This document shows positions 17,239 through 25,681 of a stretch of DNA of 64,000 bases, piece by piece (position 1 is the stretch's first letter; each line of letters opens with the position of its first letter). The notes beneath the pieces were generated by a model. The model was not told the DNA's origin and searched no databases. It worked only from the letters and a program-made list of their open reading frames with translations. Source of the DNA: Photobacterium chitinilyticum. Lineage in GTDB: Bacteria > Pseudomonadota > Gammaproteobacteria > Enterobacterales > Vibrionaceae. The position numbers and the translations under genes were made by a program. The DNA lies in contig NZ_RJLM01000001.1 of the NCBI RefSeq assembly GCF_004104355.1, forward strand, positions 910,711 through 974,710. The letters run 5' to 3'.

Positions 17239-18426
17239 ATGAGCATACTCGATCGACAACTTAAACTGATTTCCAAGCAAGAAACTTATGATGGTCCAAC
17301 AGAGCTAAACGATGGTGAAGGGCTCATAGCTCGCATCACATCCTCTGCGGTTATCACCTTTCAGTATCGCTGCCGATTTAACGGTACAAACCTTAGAGTT
17401 AAGATTGGTAAGTATCCCGCAACTTCCCTGAAAGAGGCAAGGCGGAAACATAAAATCATGATGGAATTGAGGGAATCAGGCCGAAATCCCGAAATTGCGA
17501 ACGGGGTTGGTGGTAGTGGTGAGCAAGATTTCGTCACTTTAGACGACTGCGTGAACTACTGGCTTAAACACTTCGTCCCCAGCTTAAAGAAGGGGACACA
17601 AGCATTGTACCGTTCCTTCTCTAACAACTACTTCCTTGGCACCTTCCCCGACAGAAACGTTGAAACCATACCCGCCCGAGAATGGATGCAGTGGTTAGAT
17701 TCAATCAGCGCCGAAAAGCCCAAAACAGCCAATTCCATCTTCACCACACTCCGCGCCTGCCTTAACTTCTGCAAAAGCAAATTCATCATTGAAAGAACCG
17801 ACCTGGATCGAATCAAGAAACAGAACGTCGGTATGCGGCCAGAAAATGGCAGCCGCGTTCCTACTTGGTCTGAATTAGCCCAAATCTGGCTAGCGATAGA
17901 ACGTAGCCGAGCCAGCACTTCTAACAAAACCCTTCACCAACTCACCATGCTATGGGGCAACCGGCTATCAGAGCTGCGCCTTGCCCGCCGTTCCCACTTC
18001 GATATGAAAGCGGGCATTTGGACCGTCCCCAAAGAGCTCAGTAAAACCAACAAGCCAATCCGTCGCCCAATCCCCACCAAAGTTAGATCCATCTTAGAAC
18101 GCGTTATGGCGACATACGACGACGTGCTATTCCCAGGGCAAGACCTCAATACCCCAATCAGTATCGCAGCAGCCAACCGTTATATACGGCGAATCCGTGA
18201 GAACCTGCCACTAGAACACTGGCGAACGCATGATTTCAGGCGCTCGTTGTCCACAGGAGCCTCTGAACTCGGTGTAATGCCACACGTAGTAGAGAAGATG
18301 CTAGGTCATGAGCTGGGCGGCGTACTGGCCGTTTACAACAAGCATGATTGGTTAGACGGCCAGTTAGAGGCATATGAACGATATGCTGATAAGTTGACAG
18401 CATTTCTAGACAATAATGACGGTTAA
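17239..18426 (+). CDS. int: P4-type tyrosine recombinase (island integrase)
   Basis: This 395-residue integrase has an N-terminal arm-binding domain of the P4/DUF4102 type (ELNDGEGLIARI ... VKIGKYPATSLKEARRK) and a SAM-like core-binding domain. The C-terminal catalytic domain includes R242 (WGNRLSEL), H331-R334 (HDFRR), H in LGHELGG, and the nucleophile Y366 (AVYNKH). It catalyses site-specific integration or excision of the island. It is not an integron integrase: the IntI-specific insertion is not apparent. The gene follows sbcB divergently. Its 3' end and the sequence just after its stop recur as degenerate copies at 26.0 and 30.4 kb. Confidence 0.88.
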   Translation: MSILDRQLKLISKQETYDGPTELNDGEGLIARITSSAVITFQYRCRFNGTNLRVKIGKYPATSLKEARRKHKIMMELRESGRNPEIANGVGGSGEQDFVTLDDCVNYWLKHFVPSLKKGTQALYRSFSNNYFLGTFPDRNVETIPAREWMQWLDSISAEKPKTANSIFTTLRACLNFCKSKFIIERTDLDRIKKQNVGMRPENGSRVPTWSELAQIWLAIERSRASTSNKTLHQLTMLWGNRLSELRLARRSHFDMKAGIWTVPKELSKTNKPIRRPIPTKVRSILERVMATYDDVLFPGQDLNTPISIAAANRYIRRIRENLPLEHWRTHDFRRSLSTGASELGVMPHVVEKMLGHELGGVLAVYNKHDWLDGQLEAYERYADKLTAFLDNNDG

Positions 18427-18429
18427 AAT

Positions 18430-18460
18430 ATTTACACCTTAGTTTTCATATGGTTTCATA
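18430..18460 (+). repeat. att-like repeat, copy A
   Basis: ATTTACACCTT lies 3 nt after the int stop. It is followed by an 8-nt spacer and the inverted repeat TATGGTTTCATA. The same arrangement recurs at 26027 and 30410, each time after an integrase tail, which is why I call it a candidate attachment site. Confidence 0.6.
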
Positions 18461-18588
18461 CTGAGCTATTCGGTTGAGGTATATTTCTAGCCGTAGCCGG
18501 TTGGTGCTATGCGAATGCTTAACATTATTCTTCTTCGTTTATCCCGGATATCAGGAAGACATATGAACTGAGTCCGTAGAACATAATG
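18461..18588 (+). promoter_or_regulatory. cassette-array leader, copy A
   Basis: This untranslated leader ends with ATGAACTGAGTCCGTAGAAC and CATAAT, immediately before the first cassette boundary (G-TTAGGC at 18588). The last ~45 bp are shared with the leader at 26087-26134. It could hold the cassette promoter (the CATAAT resembles a -10) or an attI-like insertion point. No convincing -35 is visible. Confidence 0.45.
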
Positions 18589-18611
18589 TTAGGCAAATTG
18601 AGGACAATTGA

Positions 18612-20186
18612 GTGAACATAAGAAAAATAGAATATGAAATAGATTCTGCATTTGAAGATAATATTCTTACATCAATACCTTACTCCCAATCAATTTGGGA
18701 ACTATTGTCATACTTAGAACATAAGCATTATGAATTGTCAGTTATGGAAGGATCTATTCATGACAAGTCAGCTGGTGTTGATAATATGATTAACTTTATA
18801 ACTCATCCACTAAGAGTCTGTTTTAAGACGTGTACTCGAAGAAAGTATGCACTTAAAGCTGCTTACTCACAGTCCAACGCGAATGCAGCTCATGAATGGT
18901 ATGGAAGAGCTTATGATTACAATCATTTCTGCTCTATTTTTCCGCTTGTTCATAGAAAAGAGCTCTCACTTGATATAGAAGGCTACGATTTAAAAACCAA
19001 CAAAGATTTGTCTCAAGGTGTCCCATACGAAGCCTATAATAGATTTGTTCATAAGACTGGTGCGAATGAAAGATCTAATGTGGATACGTTAGCAATTCTA
19101 GATGCAGTCAGAGAGCACACATTTTACATTGGAAATAAACTGGCGATATCATGGACTGCGACTTTGTCAAAATTAGTAATAAATATATTTAAAGGCTCTC
19201 AAGCGGCTAGATATCATTTACCTGAATCTTGGCAGTTTTCACGGTTCACATTTGGTGAGTTTCGTGAAATTGCTATCGCAATCTCTGCTCTATCCTATGC
19301 TCGCTATGCCATAACAACTTTAAGCGCTGAAGAATTTCCTGAAAATGGATACTCGCAAAGAGTTTGGATTATTTCAAAAAATGAACTGATTAAAATTTTA
19401 ACTGAGTCAACAGAATTGGAAAAAGCTACAGTTATAAGTGTTTTAGAATACTTAACATTTGGTTCTAAGGGTATTAATTATCCTGATGCTGCAACTCAGC
19501 CTCTGTTTGATCTTGAAGATGGTAATCTTGCTATATCACCGTTCCTATTCATTAATTCAGATGTTGAGAGAAATGCTTGTGCTCTTTTTAATCAAATAGT
19601 GGAAGATAAAGCTATTTATTCATCTTTAGTCGATGATAAAGAGAAAATCCTGTTTGAAGAACTTAAAGGTGAGTTAGCTATATTTGGGTATAGGTGTGAG
19701 TCTGGAAAGGTTTCAGGCACAGACTTAGATATGGCAATAATTGATGATAAAAATAAATTCGTATTAACAGTAGAACTAAAGTGGTTTATCGAGCCTGCGG
19801 AAATTCGGGAGGTAAATCAAAGATCACAAGAAATCAAAAAAGGTATTAAGCAAGCAAAGGTTATTCGTTCTCTACTAGAATCGAATGATGAAAACTTGTA
19901 TCGTAATATTTTAAAAATTGACAGTAGTTATAACTACTATTCAATAGTCGGTTCATTCAACTGGATTGGTGCAGATGGGATTCAAGATGAAGAGATTCCG
20001 GTGATTAAAGTTGGTAATTTAATGAGTTTAATCAAAAGTTGCTCCAGTTTAAGCAGTGTCGCTGACTTGTTAAATAGCCGTCAATATTTACCGGTACCGA
20101 ATAAAGATTATAACGTTGTAACGATTAACATTAAGTCTGGAAATTGGAATTGTGAGTGGTATGGCTTAAAAAGCTTAGTTGAATAA
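18612..20186 (+). CDS. cassette protein with PD-(D/E)XK-like nuclease core
   Basis: The 524-residue protein starts at GTG 18612 with TTGAGGA upstream. Residues about 1-300 are unrecognised and mainly helical. Residues 365-392 read SGTDLDMAIIDD...VELKW, giving D371/D373 and E388-x-K390. This D-(n)-ExK layout is that of restriction-endonuclease-like (PD-(D/E)XK) enzymes, so a DNA-cleaving, possibly phage-defence, role is plausible but not shown. No signal peptide or membrane helix. It fills the first cassette: its start GTTAGGC and the R'' box GCCTAAC after its stop are complementary. Confidence 0.6.
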   Translation: MNIRKIEYEIDSAFEDNILTSIPYSQSIWELLSYLEHKHYELSVMEGSIHDKSAGVDNMINFITHPLRVCFKTCTRRKYALKAAYSQSNANAAHEWYGRAYDYNHFCSIFPLVHRKELSLDIEGYDLKTNKDLSQGVPYEAYNRFVHKTGANERSNVDTLAILDAVREHTFYIGNKLAISWTATLSKLVINIFKGSQAARYHLPESWQFSRFTFGEFREIAIAISALSYARYAITTLSAEEFPENGYSQRVWIISKNELIKILTESTELEKATVISVLEYLTFGSKGINYPDAATQPLFDLEDGNLAISPFLFINSDVERNACALFNQIVEDKAIYSSLVDDKEKILFEELKGELAIFGYRCESGKVSGTDLDMAIIDDKNKFVLTVELKWFIEPAEIREVNQRSQEIKKGIKQAKVIRSLLESNDENLYRNILKIDSSYNYYSIVGSFNWIGADGIQDEEIPVIKVGNLMSLIKSCSSLSSVADLLNSRQYLPVPNKDYNVVTINIKSGNWNCEWYGLKSLVE

Positions 20187-20189
20187 TTT

Positions 20190-20294
20190 GCCTAACAAGG
20201 CAATCAAGGTGATGCGTTACACTCGGCGGTTTTGGTATGAAGTTCGGTGTGCTTTGCTAGTTCAGTGGGGCACACCTTATTGCAGGCGTTATGC
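20190..20294 (+). repeat. attC site 1
   Basis: This 105-bp site begins with R'' GCCTAAC and ends with R' GTTATGC. The inner boxes AAGGCAATCAAGGTG and CACCTTATTGC are complementary apart from one unpaired C, the expected extrahelical base of an attC hairpin. It closes the cassette starting at 18588. Confidence 0.88.
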
Positions 20295-20317
20295 TTTAGT
20301 AGTATAAGGGAAATATC

Positions 20318-21202
20318 TTGGCAATAAATAAATCAGTAAAACTAAATCTTTTGGAGAATAGTCAGTCCTTTTTAGTAGAGGCTGTAGATAAAGCTATCGG
20401 AGCGGAAGATGAGGTTCGTCATTGGCAGTTTGCAATATTAAATTTGGTGCAATCTTTAGAGTTGAGTCTCAAACTTATATTGAAAAATATTCACCATCTA
20501 TTTATTTACGAGAATATCGATAATCCAAAAAATACTGTAAGTGTTACTAAAACCATTGAGCGGTTATCAAACCCAAAGATAGGGAATATATCGTTTACTG
20601 AAAATGAAAAGAAAGGAATGAAATCAGCCATAAAGCTAAGAAATCAAATTACCCATTCTGAATTTGAATTATCAGTTGATCATGCACAAGCTCAGTTCTT
20701 TAAGGTGTTTTCATTAATAGCAACAGTGCAAAGAAGACATTTTGATATCCAAGTGGAAGATATCTTGTCAGTTGAGGCAATCGAGAGCCTCGTTGTCATC
20801 GAGAAATCCAAAAAAATACTGATAAGTAATGCTCTTCAAAGGGTGGAAGACGAAGGTATAGAAGATCATCTGCTTTGGACGTGTCCAAATTGTTTGTCTG
20901 ATACATTTGTCGTTCACGACGAGATAGATACTTGTTATGTGTGCACATATACAGAATCAGTAAAGCAGTGTCCTCATTGCCAAGAATTGTGCTTTGAAGA
21001 AGAACTAGAGTCTATTCATAACAGCTTAGACATAGACTACTGTGAAGGACAGGCAATTATTTATAATTCTTATGGCTATGATGATTTAATGGCTTGTTCT
21101 GAGTGTGCAACTCGAATTGCTCAGGAAATAGAAGAGCGGCGGGCTCATGAAGAAATGGATGAACAAGAGTATTACCATTGGTTAAGTGAAGCATACAAGT
21201 AA
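20318..21202 (+). CDS. HEPN-like protein with C-terminal zinc ribbon
   Basis: This 294-residue protein starts at TTG 20318 after AAGGGA. An all-helical N-terminal domain contains R108-N-Q-I-T-H113, the R-x4-H signature of HEPN ribonucleases. The C-terminal part has cysteine pairs CPNC (189/192), CYVC (206/209), CPHC (218/221) and CSEC (260/263), enough for two zinc ribbons. HEPN proteins commonly cut RNA in toxin-antitoxin and defence systems, so an RNase role is likely but unproven. No separate antitoxin gene shares the cassette. Its stop codon lies inside the following attC site. Confidence 0.65.
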   Translation: MAINKSVKLNLLENSQSFLVEAVDKAIGAEDEVRHWQFAILNLVQSLELSLKLILKNIHHLFIYENIDNPKNTVSVTKTIERLSNPKIGNISFTENEKKGMKSAIKLRNQITHSEFELSVDHAQAQFFKVFSLIATVQRRHFDIQVEDILSVEAIESLVVIEKSKKILISNALQRVEDEGIEDHLLWTCPNCLSDTFVVHDEIDTCYVCTYTESVKQCPHCQELCFEEELESIHNSLDIDYCEGQAIIYNSYGYDDLMACSECATRIAQEIEERRAHEEMDEQEYYHWLSEAYK

Positions 21203-21293
21203 TCAAGGTGATGCGTTACACTCGGAGGTTTTGGTTTGGAGCTCTCTGTTCTTGGCTAGTTCAGTGTGGCGCACCTTATGTTAGACGTTATAT
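21191..21293 (+). repeat. attC site 2, damaged R''
   Basis: The body matches attC 1 (CAAGGTGATGCGTTACACTC ... GCACCTTATGTTAGAC) and ends GTTATAT. The R'' box should read GCATAAC to match the cassette start GTTATGC but reads GCATACA, as if one A were lost. The overlying gene now reads through the box to its stop. Confidence 0.75.
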
Positions 21294-21309
21294 AAATTAT
21301 AGGTAGAAA

Positions 21310-22725
21310 ATGATTATTAACTCGGTGCTTTTAGATAAAAAAAGATATAAGCTAGTTGATACGGAATATTGTAATAAAAATAATGCTTTTACTATAATTG
21401 TAGGTAGTAATGGTACTGGAAAAAGTAGATTGCTAAAACGAATTGTTAATAATGTAAAAAATGTAAATATTGAAGATAGTAGGATCCCAAAAAATTATAG
21501 CAGACAATTGGATTTTGATCTTGATGGTTACAAAGCAAGCTTTTATTCGCCAGTGAGTGAGTCAAAGTCATTTGTTAGTACGAATAAGAAGGAAGTAAAT
21601 TCAATTGATAGTGAAATAAAAGTTATAGCTGTTACCACCACTCCTTTTGATAAGTTCCCTATCGAATATAAAGGTAATGAGACATACAGATATCATGATG
21701 ATCATAGATATACTTATATAGGGTTGAAGGTGTCAAAGAACTCTCTAAATCAATCTAATTACCTTAATTTGTTGTCTCGTTCCATGTTATCAAGTGATCG
21801 GATTTTCAAAAATAAGAAGTTATTTTCATTACTTAACTTGAATGCAAAAACAAGCATGCAAATGAAAGCAAAACTTCCCACAAAAAATTCAGATTTTATG
21901 GAGTATAACTATAAAACCAGAAAGATTGAACTTCAGAATTTAGATGAAGGTTACTTTGTTAATTTTATCATTCGCAATCATTTTACTATTTATGAGAAAT
22001 TAGATAAGGTTAATGGGCTCATATCAAAAGCATATAATGCTTATGTTAATTGTTATCCATTTCTTTCAAGCCCAATTAATCCAGAAAATAGAAATGTACC
22101 TAAGAATGATTTGATTCTTCTATTAGATATTGGACTGATCAATGCTTCTGACATTATGTTTACAGATAGCAAAAATAAAGTCATAAAAATATCTGAATTA
22201 AGTTCTGGGCAAAAGTGTATGATTCTTACGCTTTTGAATATTTCAGGTTCAATTTCTGATAACTCTATTGTTTGTATAGACGAACCTGAAATTAGTTTGC
22301 ATCCTCGATGGCAAAAAGAGTTCATGAAAATTTTGATAGAATTTTTTAGTGATTTTAAAAAGTGCCATTTTATTATTGCAACACACTCGCCTTTAATAAT
22401 TTCTGAACTGTCAAATGAGAACTGTTTTATATTAAATATGGATATTGGTTTAGCTAAGAAAGCTAATGAATATAAAAATATGTCTTCTGATTACCAATTG
22501 GCAGAAGTATTTGGTATTTCAGGGAACAATAATGAGTACCTAAATAGGATCGTTGTTTCATTATTGTCAAAATTAAGTAAAAGTGGAAATCTTGACAAAA
22601 CAGACAAATTAAAGCTTGACGCTTTAGTGAGATTTTCAAAGGGGATGGATGAAGGAGATAGCGTAAAAGAACTTATCGACATTCTAAGTTTAGCATGGAG
22701 TAAGGTATCAAAAAATGCTAAATAG
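21310..22725 (+). CDS. Septu-like AAA ATPase (PtuA-type)
   Basis: This 471-residue ABC/SMC-type ATPase has Walker A G32-SNGTGKS39, an ABC signature-like LSSGQK at 297-302, Walker B VCIDEPE with D324/E325, and the switch histidine in ATHSPLIIS (about 359). Its gene overlaps by 11 nt the HNH nuclease gene at 22715. A paired ATPase plus HNH nuclease is the architecture of the Septu anti-phage system (PtuA/PtuB), also seen as a retron effector. The ATPase would sense infection and control the nuclease. Family placement is by motif and gene order; a related OLD-like pair is the main alternative. Confidence 0.7.
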   Translation: MIINSVLLDKKRYKLVDTEYCNKNNAFTIIVGSNGTGKSRLLKRIVNNVKNVNIEDSRIPKNYSRQLDFDLDGYKASFYSPVSESKSFVSTNKKEVNSIDSEIKVIAVTTTPFDKFPIEYKGNETYRYHDDHRYTYIGLKVSKNSLNQSNYLNLLSRSMLSSDRIFKNKKLFSLLNLNAKTSMQMKAKLPTKNSDFMEYNYKTRKIELQNLDEGYFVNFIIRNHFTIYEKLDKVNGLISKAYNAYVNCYPFLSSPINPENRNVPKNDLILLLDIGLINASDIMFTDSKNKVIKISELSSGQKCMILTLLNISGSISDNSIVCIDEPEISLHPRWQKEFMKILIEFFSDFKKCHFIIATHSPLIISELSNENCFILNMDIGLAKKANEYKNMSSDYQLAEVFGISGNNNEYLNRIVVSLLSKLSKSGNLDKTDKLKLDALVRFSKGMDEGDSVKELIDILSLAWSKVSKNAK

Positions 22726-23350
22726 GGTAGAGTTTACTGATGAAGAAAATAAACAGATAAGAAATAAAATTAGTGACAGTAATTATTCATCTGAAAGCTG
22801 GTCAGATGATGATATTGCTAATATAAAAGTAAAAATAAAGGGTCATTACTTAAGTGAACAGAAAAACACATGTCCATACTGCAGACAAAAAATAAAATCA
22901 AACCATGGTAGGTACTGGGATATTGAGCATATTATTCCACGTTCAAGTGTACCAAATTTTATGTTTGAACCTCTTAATTTATGTATGTCCTGTGTAGATT
23001 GTAATTCAGCTAAATCTGACAAGAAAGTTACAAGTAGCAGAGCCAAACAAAAGTATCCTAAAAATTGTTCTTGTTATCTAATTATCCACCCTCACTTCGA
23101 TGAATATTATGATAACATACTTGTAATTAAGGAGGGATTTTATTATGTTGCATTGAAGAAAAAAGGTGAAAAAACGATTGAGGTCTGCAAGCTTAATAGG
23201 TTTTATGAGTTCTCAGAGTTTGGGGCGAGTGTGCAAGATGATGACCGTATATTCTTATTGTCTGAGCAATTGAAAAAAGTGGAAAGTGAAGTGCTAAAGA
23301 AAGAAATTCGGCGAAATATTGCAGAGCTTGCTATTAGAGGTGCAGTATAA
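22715..23350 (+). CDS. HNH endonuclease (PtuB-type)
   Basis: The 211-residue protein has an HNH/His-Me-finger core: CPYC (C53/C56), then D69-I-E71-H72-I-I-P, N88-L-C90-x-x-C93-x-x-C96-N and K100. The four cysteines bind a structural zinc and E71-H72...N97 form the catalytic betabetaalpha-metal site. Coupled by an 11-nt overlap to the upstream ATPase, it is the probable effector nuclease of a Septu-like system. The stop codon overlaps the R'' box of the following attC site. Confidence 0.72.
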   Translation: MLNRVEFTDEENKQIRNKISDSNYSSESWSDDDIANIKVKIKGHYLSEQKNTCPYCRQKIKSNHGRYWDIEHIIPRSSVPNFMFEPLNLCMSCVDCNSAKSDKKVTSSRAKQKYPKNCSCYLIIHPHFDEYYDNILVIKEGFYYVALKKKGEKTIEVCKLNRFYEFSEFGASVQDDDRIFLLSEQLKKVESEVLKKEIRRNIAELAIRGAV

Positions 23351-23419
23351 CAAGGCAACGCGTTACACTCGGCGGTTTTGATGTATTTATCGTGGCGCAC
23401 CATATTGTTAGCGTTATAT
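23345..23419 (+). repeat. attC site 3 (short form)
   Basis: A 75-bp site with R'' GTATAAC, AAGGCAACGCGTTACACTC, a shortened central loop, GTGGCGCACCATATTGTTAG and R' GTTATAT. It closes the cassette that begins at 21287. Confidence 0.8.
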
Positions 23420-23478
23420 CTATCTGTAGTTTTAGCTGGTTTTTTAGATTATGAGTATAATTTTCTTGGTTTATTATA

Positions 23479-23952
23479 GTGCCTATCAAAATGTATAGTT
23501 GGAACGAATTAACTAGTATGTCTTTATCGGATTATGGTAGCTTGGCATCAATTTTTGGAATCGCTATTTCAGGGTTTACCTTAATAATGATGTTTTATAT
23601 TAAAAAGAAATTTCTCTTTCGCTCTAGGGTGGAAGAATTTGGAGATAGATTAACAATAATCTCATCTGATATAACATCGTGTTTGAATTCATACGATTTA
23701 AATAAAGATAAGGTAGATGAATTAGTTGCATTAGCGGACGTTGCTTTACGTTCTGTCCAAAAAGGTGCATCAGGTGATTTGAATTCCGATCTCACAAAAG
23801 CACGAAGACAAACAAGAATTTATAAGATTAGAGATTTTTTGGGTGGAAGATTCAAACCTGAATCAAAGCATGCTCGAAATGTATCCAAAAGTCTCAATGT
23901 TGTAGTTGCTGAGCTTCAGAATGTTAAAAGAGAATTAATGGCAGGGAAATGA
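23479..23952 (+). CDS. membrane-anchored hypothetical protein
   Basis: This 157-residue protein starts at GTG 23479. A single hydrophobic segment near residues 18-40 (YGSLASIFGIAISGFTLIMMFYI) is followed by KKK, so the rest (about 115 residues, charged, helical) should face the cytoplasm. Not recognised. Only one base separates its stop from the next ATG, so it probably acts with that protein. The two form a two-gene cassette. Confidence 0.6.
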   Translation: MPIKMYSWNELTSMSLSDYGSLASIFGIAISGFTLIMMFYIKKKFLFRSRVEEFGDRLTIISSDITSCLNSYDLNKDKVDELVALADVALRSVQKGASGDLNSDLTKARRQTRIYKIRDFLGGRFKPESKHARNVSKSLNVVVAELQNVKRELMAGK

Positions 23953-23953
23953 T

Positions 23954-24319
23954 ATGGCAACATTAAAAGAATTTGTAGAATTAGTAGACCATTTGATTGA
24001 GCTTACCCAAGAAAAAACAATTACTTGGTTACGAGAAGAAGCGCCTAGTTCATTGATGATCAATGGAAGTAAGGTAAAGCATGTATACACAACCGAATAT
24101 AATAATAAAAATTTGCGTATATATGAAGAGTTGTATAAATACTATACAGATGAAGATGAGTATCATTGGCAGAATAGAACAATTATTGACTTCGTTGACG
24201 GTGAGGATTCAATTTTTGAATTTCCTCAAACTTCAAATTCTTGGGACCTACTTAAAGCAATACAGTATCGTGATGTCGATATTGATGGTTTTATGAACGA
24301 CATTCTAAAGCGTAAATAG
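23954..24319 (+). CDS. hypothetical acidic 121-aa protein
   Basis: Unrecognised small protein, acidic and rich in aromatic residues (for example YYTDEDEYHWQN). It has no signal peptide or metal motif. The ATG follows the upstream stop by one base with GGGA just ahead, showing coupling to the membrane protein. A regulator or immunity-type partner is possible, but there is no sequence evidence for either. Confidence 0.6.
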   Translation: MATLKEFVELVDHLIELTQEKTITWLREEAPSSLMINGSKVKHVYTTEYNNKNLRIYEELYKYYTDEDEYHWQNRTIIDFVDGEDSIFEFPQTSNSWDLLKAIQYRDVDIDGFMNDILKRK

Positions 24320-24446
24320 CTATAACAAAGCATTTAAGAGTGATTCCTTACGCTTGGCATTTTCAGTTCAAGGTTGAATTTCGTGTTTACGGCCTAATGG
24401 TGTAGGTAGGTGGCAGCGTTGCTCACATCTTAATGCGGCGTTAGGT
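24320..24446 (+). repeat. attC site 4, VCR-like
   Basis: A 127-bp site with R'' CTATAAC and R' GTTAGGT whose interior (ACGCTTGGCATTTTCAGTTC) resembles the Vibrio cholerae repeat (VCR) rather than the other sites in this array. It closes the two-gene cassette that begins at 23413. Confidence 0.82.
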
Positions 24447-24468
24447 AGGTATAAAAAGGTAGTATATT

Positions 24469-25257
24469 GTGCAATCAACAGACGATAGATATGTCTCTCA
24501 TAAAGTATTTAGTGAGCTGACCTATTATGCGAAGTTTTATGAGTATTTGTCGGATTCTGTTATGAGTTTTTCGACAACTGGAACTACTGCGATAATGAAC
24601 ATTGATACCTATGTTTTCATGTCGATGAAAGGAACTATTGAGTCTATTCATTTGGTGTTGAAAGATGGCAAGTTGAATGATGCATATGCCTTACTAAGAA
24701 AGTACTATGACTCAGCCATGATCAACGCATACACAAACCTATACATTAATGATCATGCAGGGCAAAAAGGATTTTTTATTGAAGAAATCAATGACTGGCT
24801 CCATGGTAGAAAAGCGTTGCCAAGAATGAAAAAAATGTCCACGTACCTAAAGAAATCCCCGCTTTTATCAGAATTGAATCAGTTGTTTAATTCGGATGAT
24901 CGTTATGATGGTGTAAGAGATCGTTGTAATGACAATATGCATTATAATTACTTCGCTTTGCTAATGCTCAATGAAGGTAAAATTCATATGAAGGAGCGTA
25001 TCCATCACTTGGAGCAGCTTAGGAGTGATATTCGAGATGTATTTATCTTGAATATAGCTTATTTGTTTATAATTAATGAGCACTACATGATGTCTTCGGT
25101 TTATATAGATTATCTGGACGCGAGTATGTCACCACCGGAAGGAAGCCAGCATTGGGTTGCTTCGTTCATTCAGGAAATGGTGGATAATGTGTTATCTGAA
25201 GTTCGTCCAGATATCTTAGCTTTACTGAAAAGAACCACAAGTATGAAACTCACTTGA
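24469..25257 (+). CDS. hypothetical helical cassette protein
   Basis: The 262-residue protein starts at GTG 24469. It is helical throughout, with a central RDRCNDNMHYN segment that could be a HEPN-like R-x5-H motif; this is weak. There is no membrane helix or metal cluster. It follows a proper cassette start (GTTAGGT at 24440), but no attC site follows its stop, so it is the truncated last cassette of the first array. Function unknown. Confidence 0.55.
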   Translation: MQSTDDRYVSHKVFSELTYYAKFYEYLSDSVMSFSTTGTTAIMNIDTYVFMSMKGTIESIHLVLKDGKLNDAYALLRKYYDSAMINAYTNLYINDHAGQKGFFIEEINDWLHGRKALPRMKKMSTYLKKSPLLSELNQLFNSDDRYDGVRDRCNDNMHYNYFALLMLNEGKIHMKERIHHLEQLRSDIRDVFILNIAYLFIINEHYMMSSVYIDYLDASMSPPEGSQHWVASFIQEMVDNVLSEVRPDILALLKRTTSMKLT

Positions 25258-25331
25258 GAACGTTGTGTTTAGTGATTAAGGTAGTTTGTATAAGGATCGA
25301 TATTGCTTGCACACACCTTTACTAGCATCAT

Positions 25332-25354
25332 AAAAAGCGGCCACCCGGCCGCTG
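25332..25354 (-). terminator. terminator for the AlpA-like gene
   Basis: AGCGGCC / GGCCGCT with a 4-nt loop, with a T-run on the minus strand, just after the stop of the AlpA-like gene. Confidence 0.8.
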
Positions 25355-25360
25355 TCCACA

Positions 25361-25681
25361 TCACCGCCCACATCCCCCGATACCTTCTTTCCATTCCTCA
25401 ACCGCCGATCTCAACCACCGCAGTGGCATCATCGTAACTGGATCTGGAAAGCCGCGTGACTTACGCCATTTGTAGATGGTGGCTTTGCTGGAAACTTGGA
25501 ACATCTCCAACACTTCTTTATGGCTGATCAATAGCGTTGATGACTGTTCATCTAAGGTTGATACTGTTGGCTCCGATTGTGTTGTTACTTCTTCAGTTTT
25601 TAACTGTGACGGTGTCACGTTAATGTCTGATTTGACACTATAAGAGACATCAACAGTAGGGTAGTTAGTGTAATTGTGCAT
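25361..25681 (-). CDS. AlpA-like DNA-binding regulator
   Basis: This 106-residue protein's C-terminal half (LLISHKEVLEMFQVSSKATIYKW then FPDPVTMMPLRWLRSAVEEW) is the MerR-like/AlpA winged helix used by island and satellite-phage activators or excisionases. The first 45 residues are low-complexity and Thr/Ser-rich. AlpA proteins typically activate or assist the integrase of P4-like islands. ATG 25681 is favoured because GAGGA lies upstream and it overlaps the end of the preceding gene. It is on the opposite strand from the cassettes. Confidence 0.78.
   Translation of the reverse strand: MHNYTNYPTVDVSYSVKSDINVTPSQLKTEEVTTQSEPTVSTLDEQSSTLLISHKEVLEMFQVSSKATIYKWRKSRGFPDPVTMMPLRWLRSAVEEWKEGIGGCGR

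Noticed and set aside
17029-17280. 83-aa minus-strand ORF between sbcB and int
   Set aside because: It overlaps the starts of both real genes and covers the repeat region; no ribosome-binding site or recognisable protein.
17239-18426. Integron integrase
   Set aside because: The N-terminal arm-binding domain and catalytic context are P4-type; no IntI-specific insertion is apparent.
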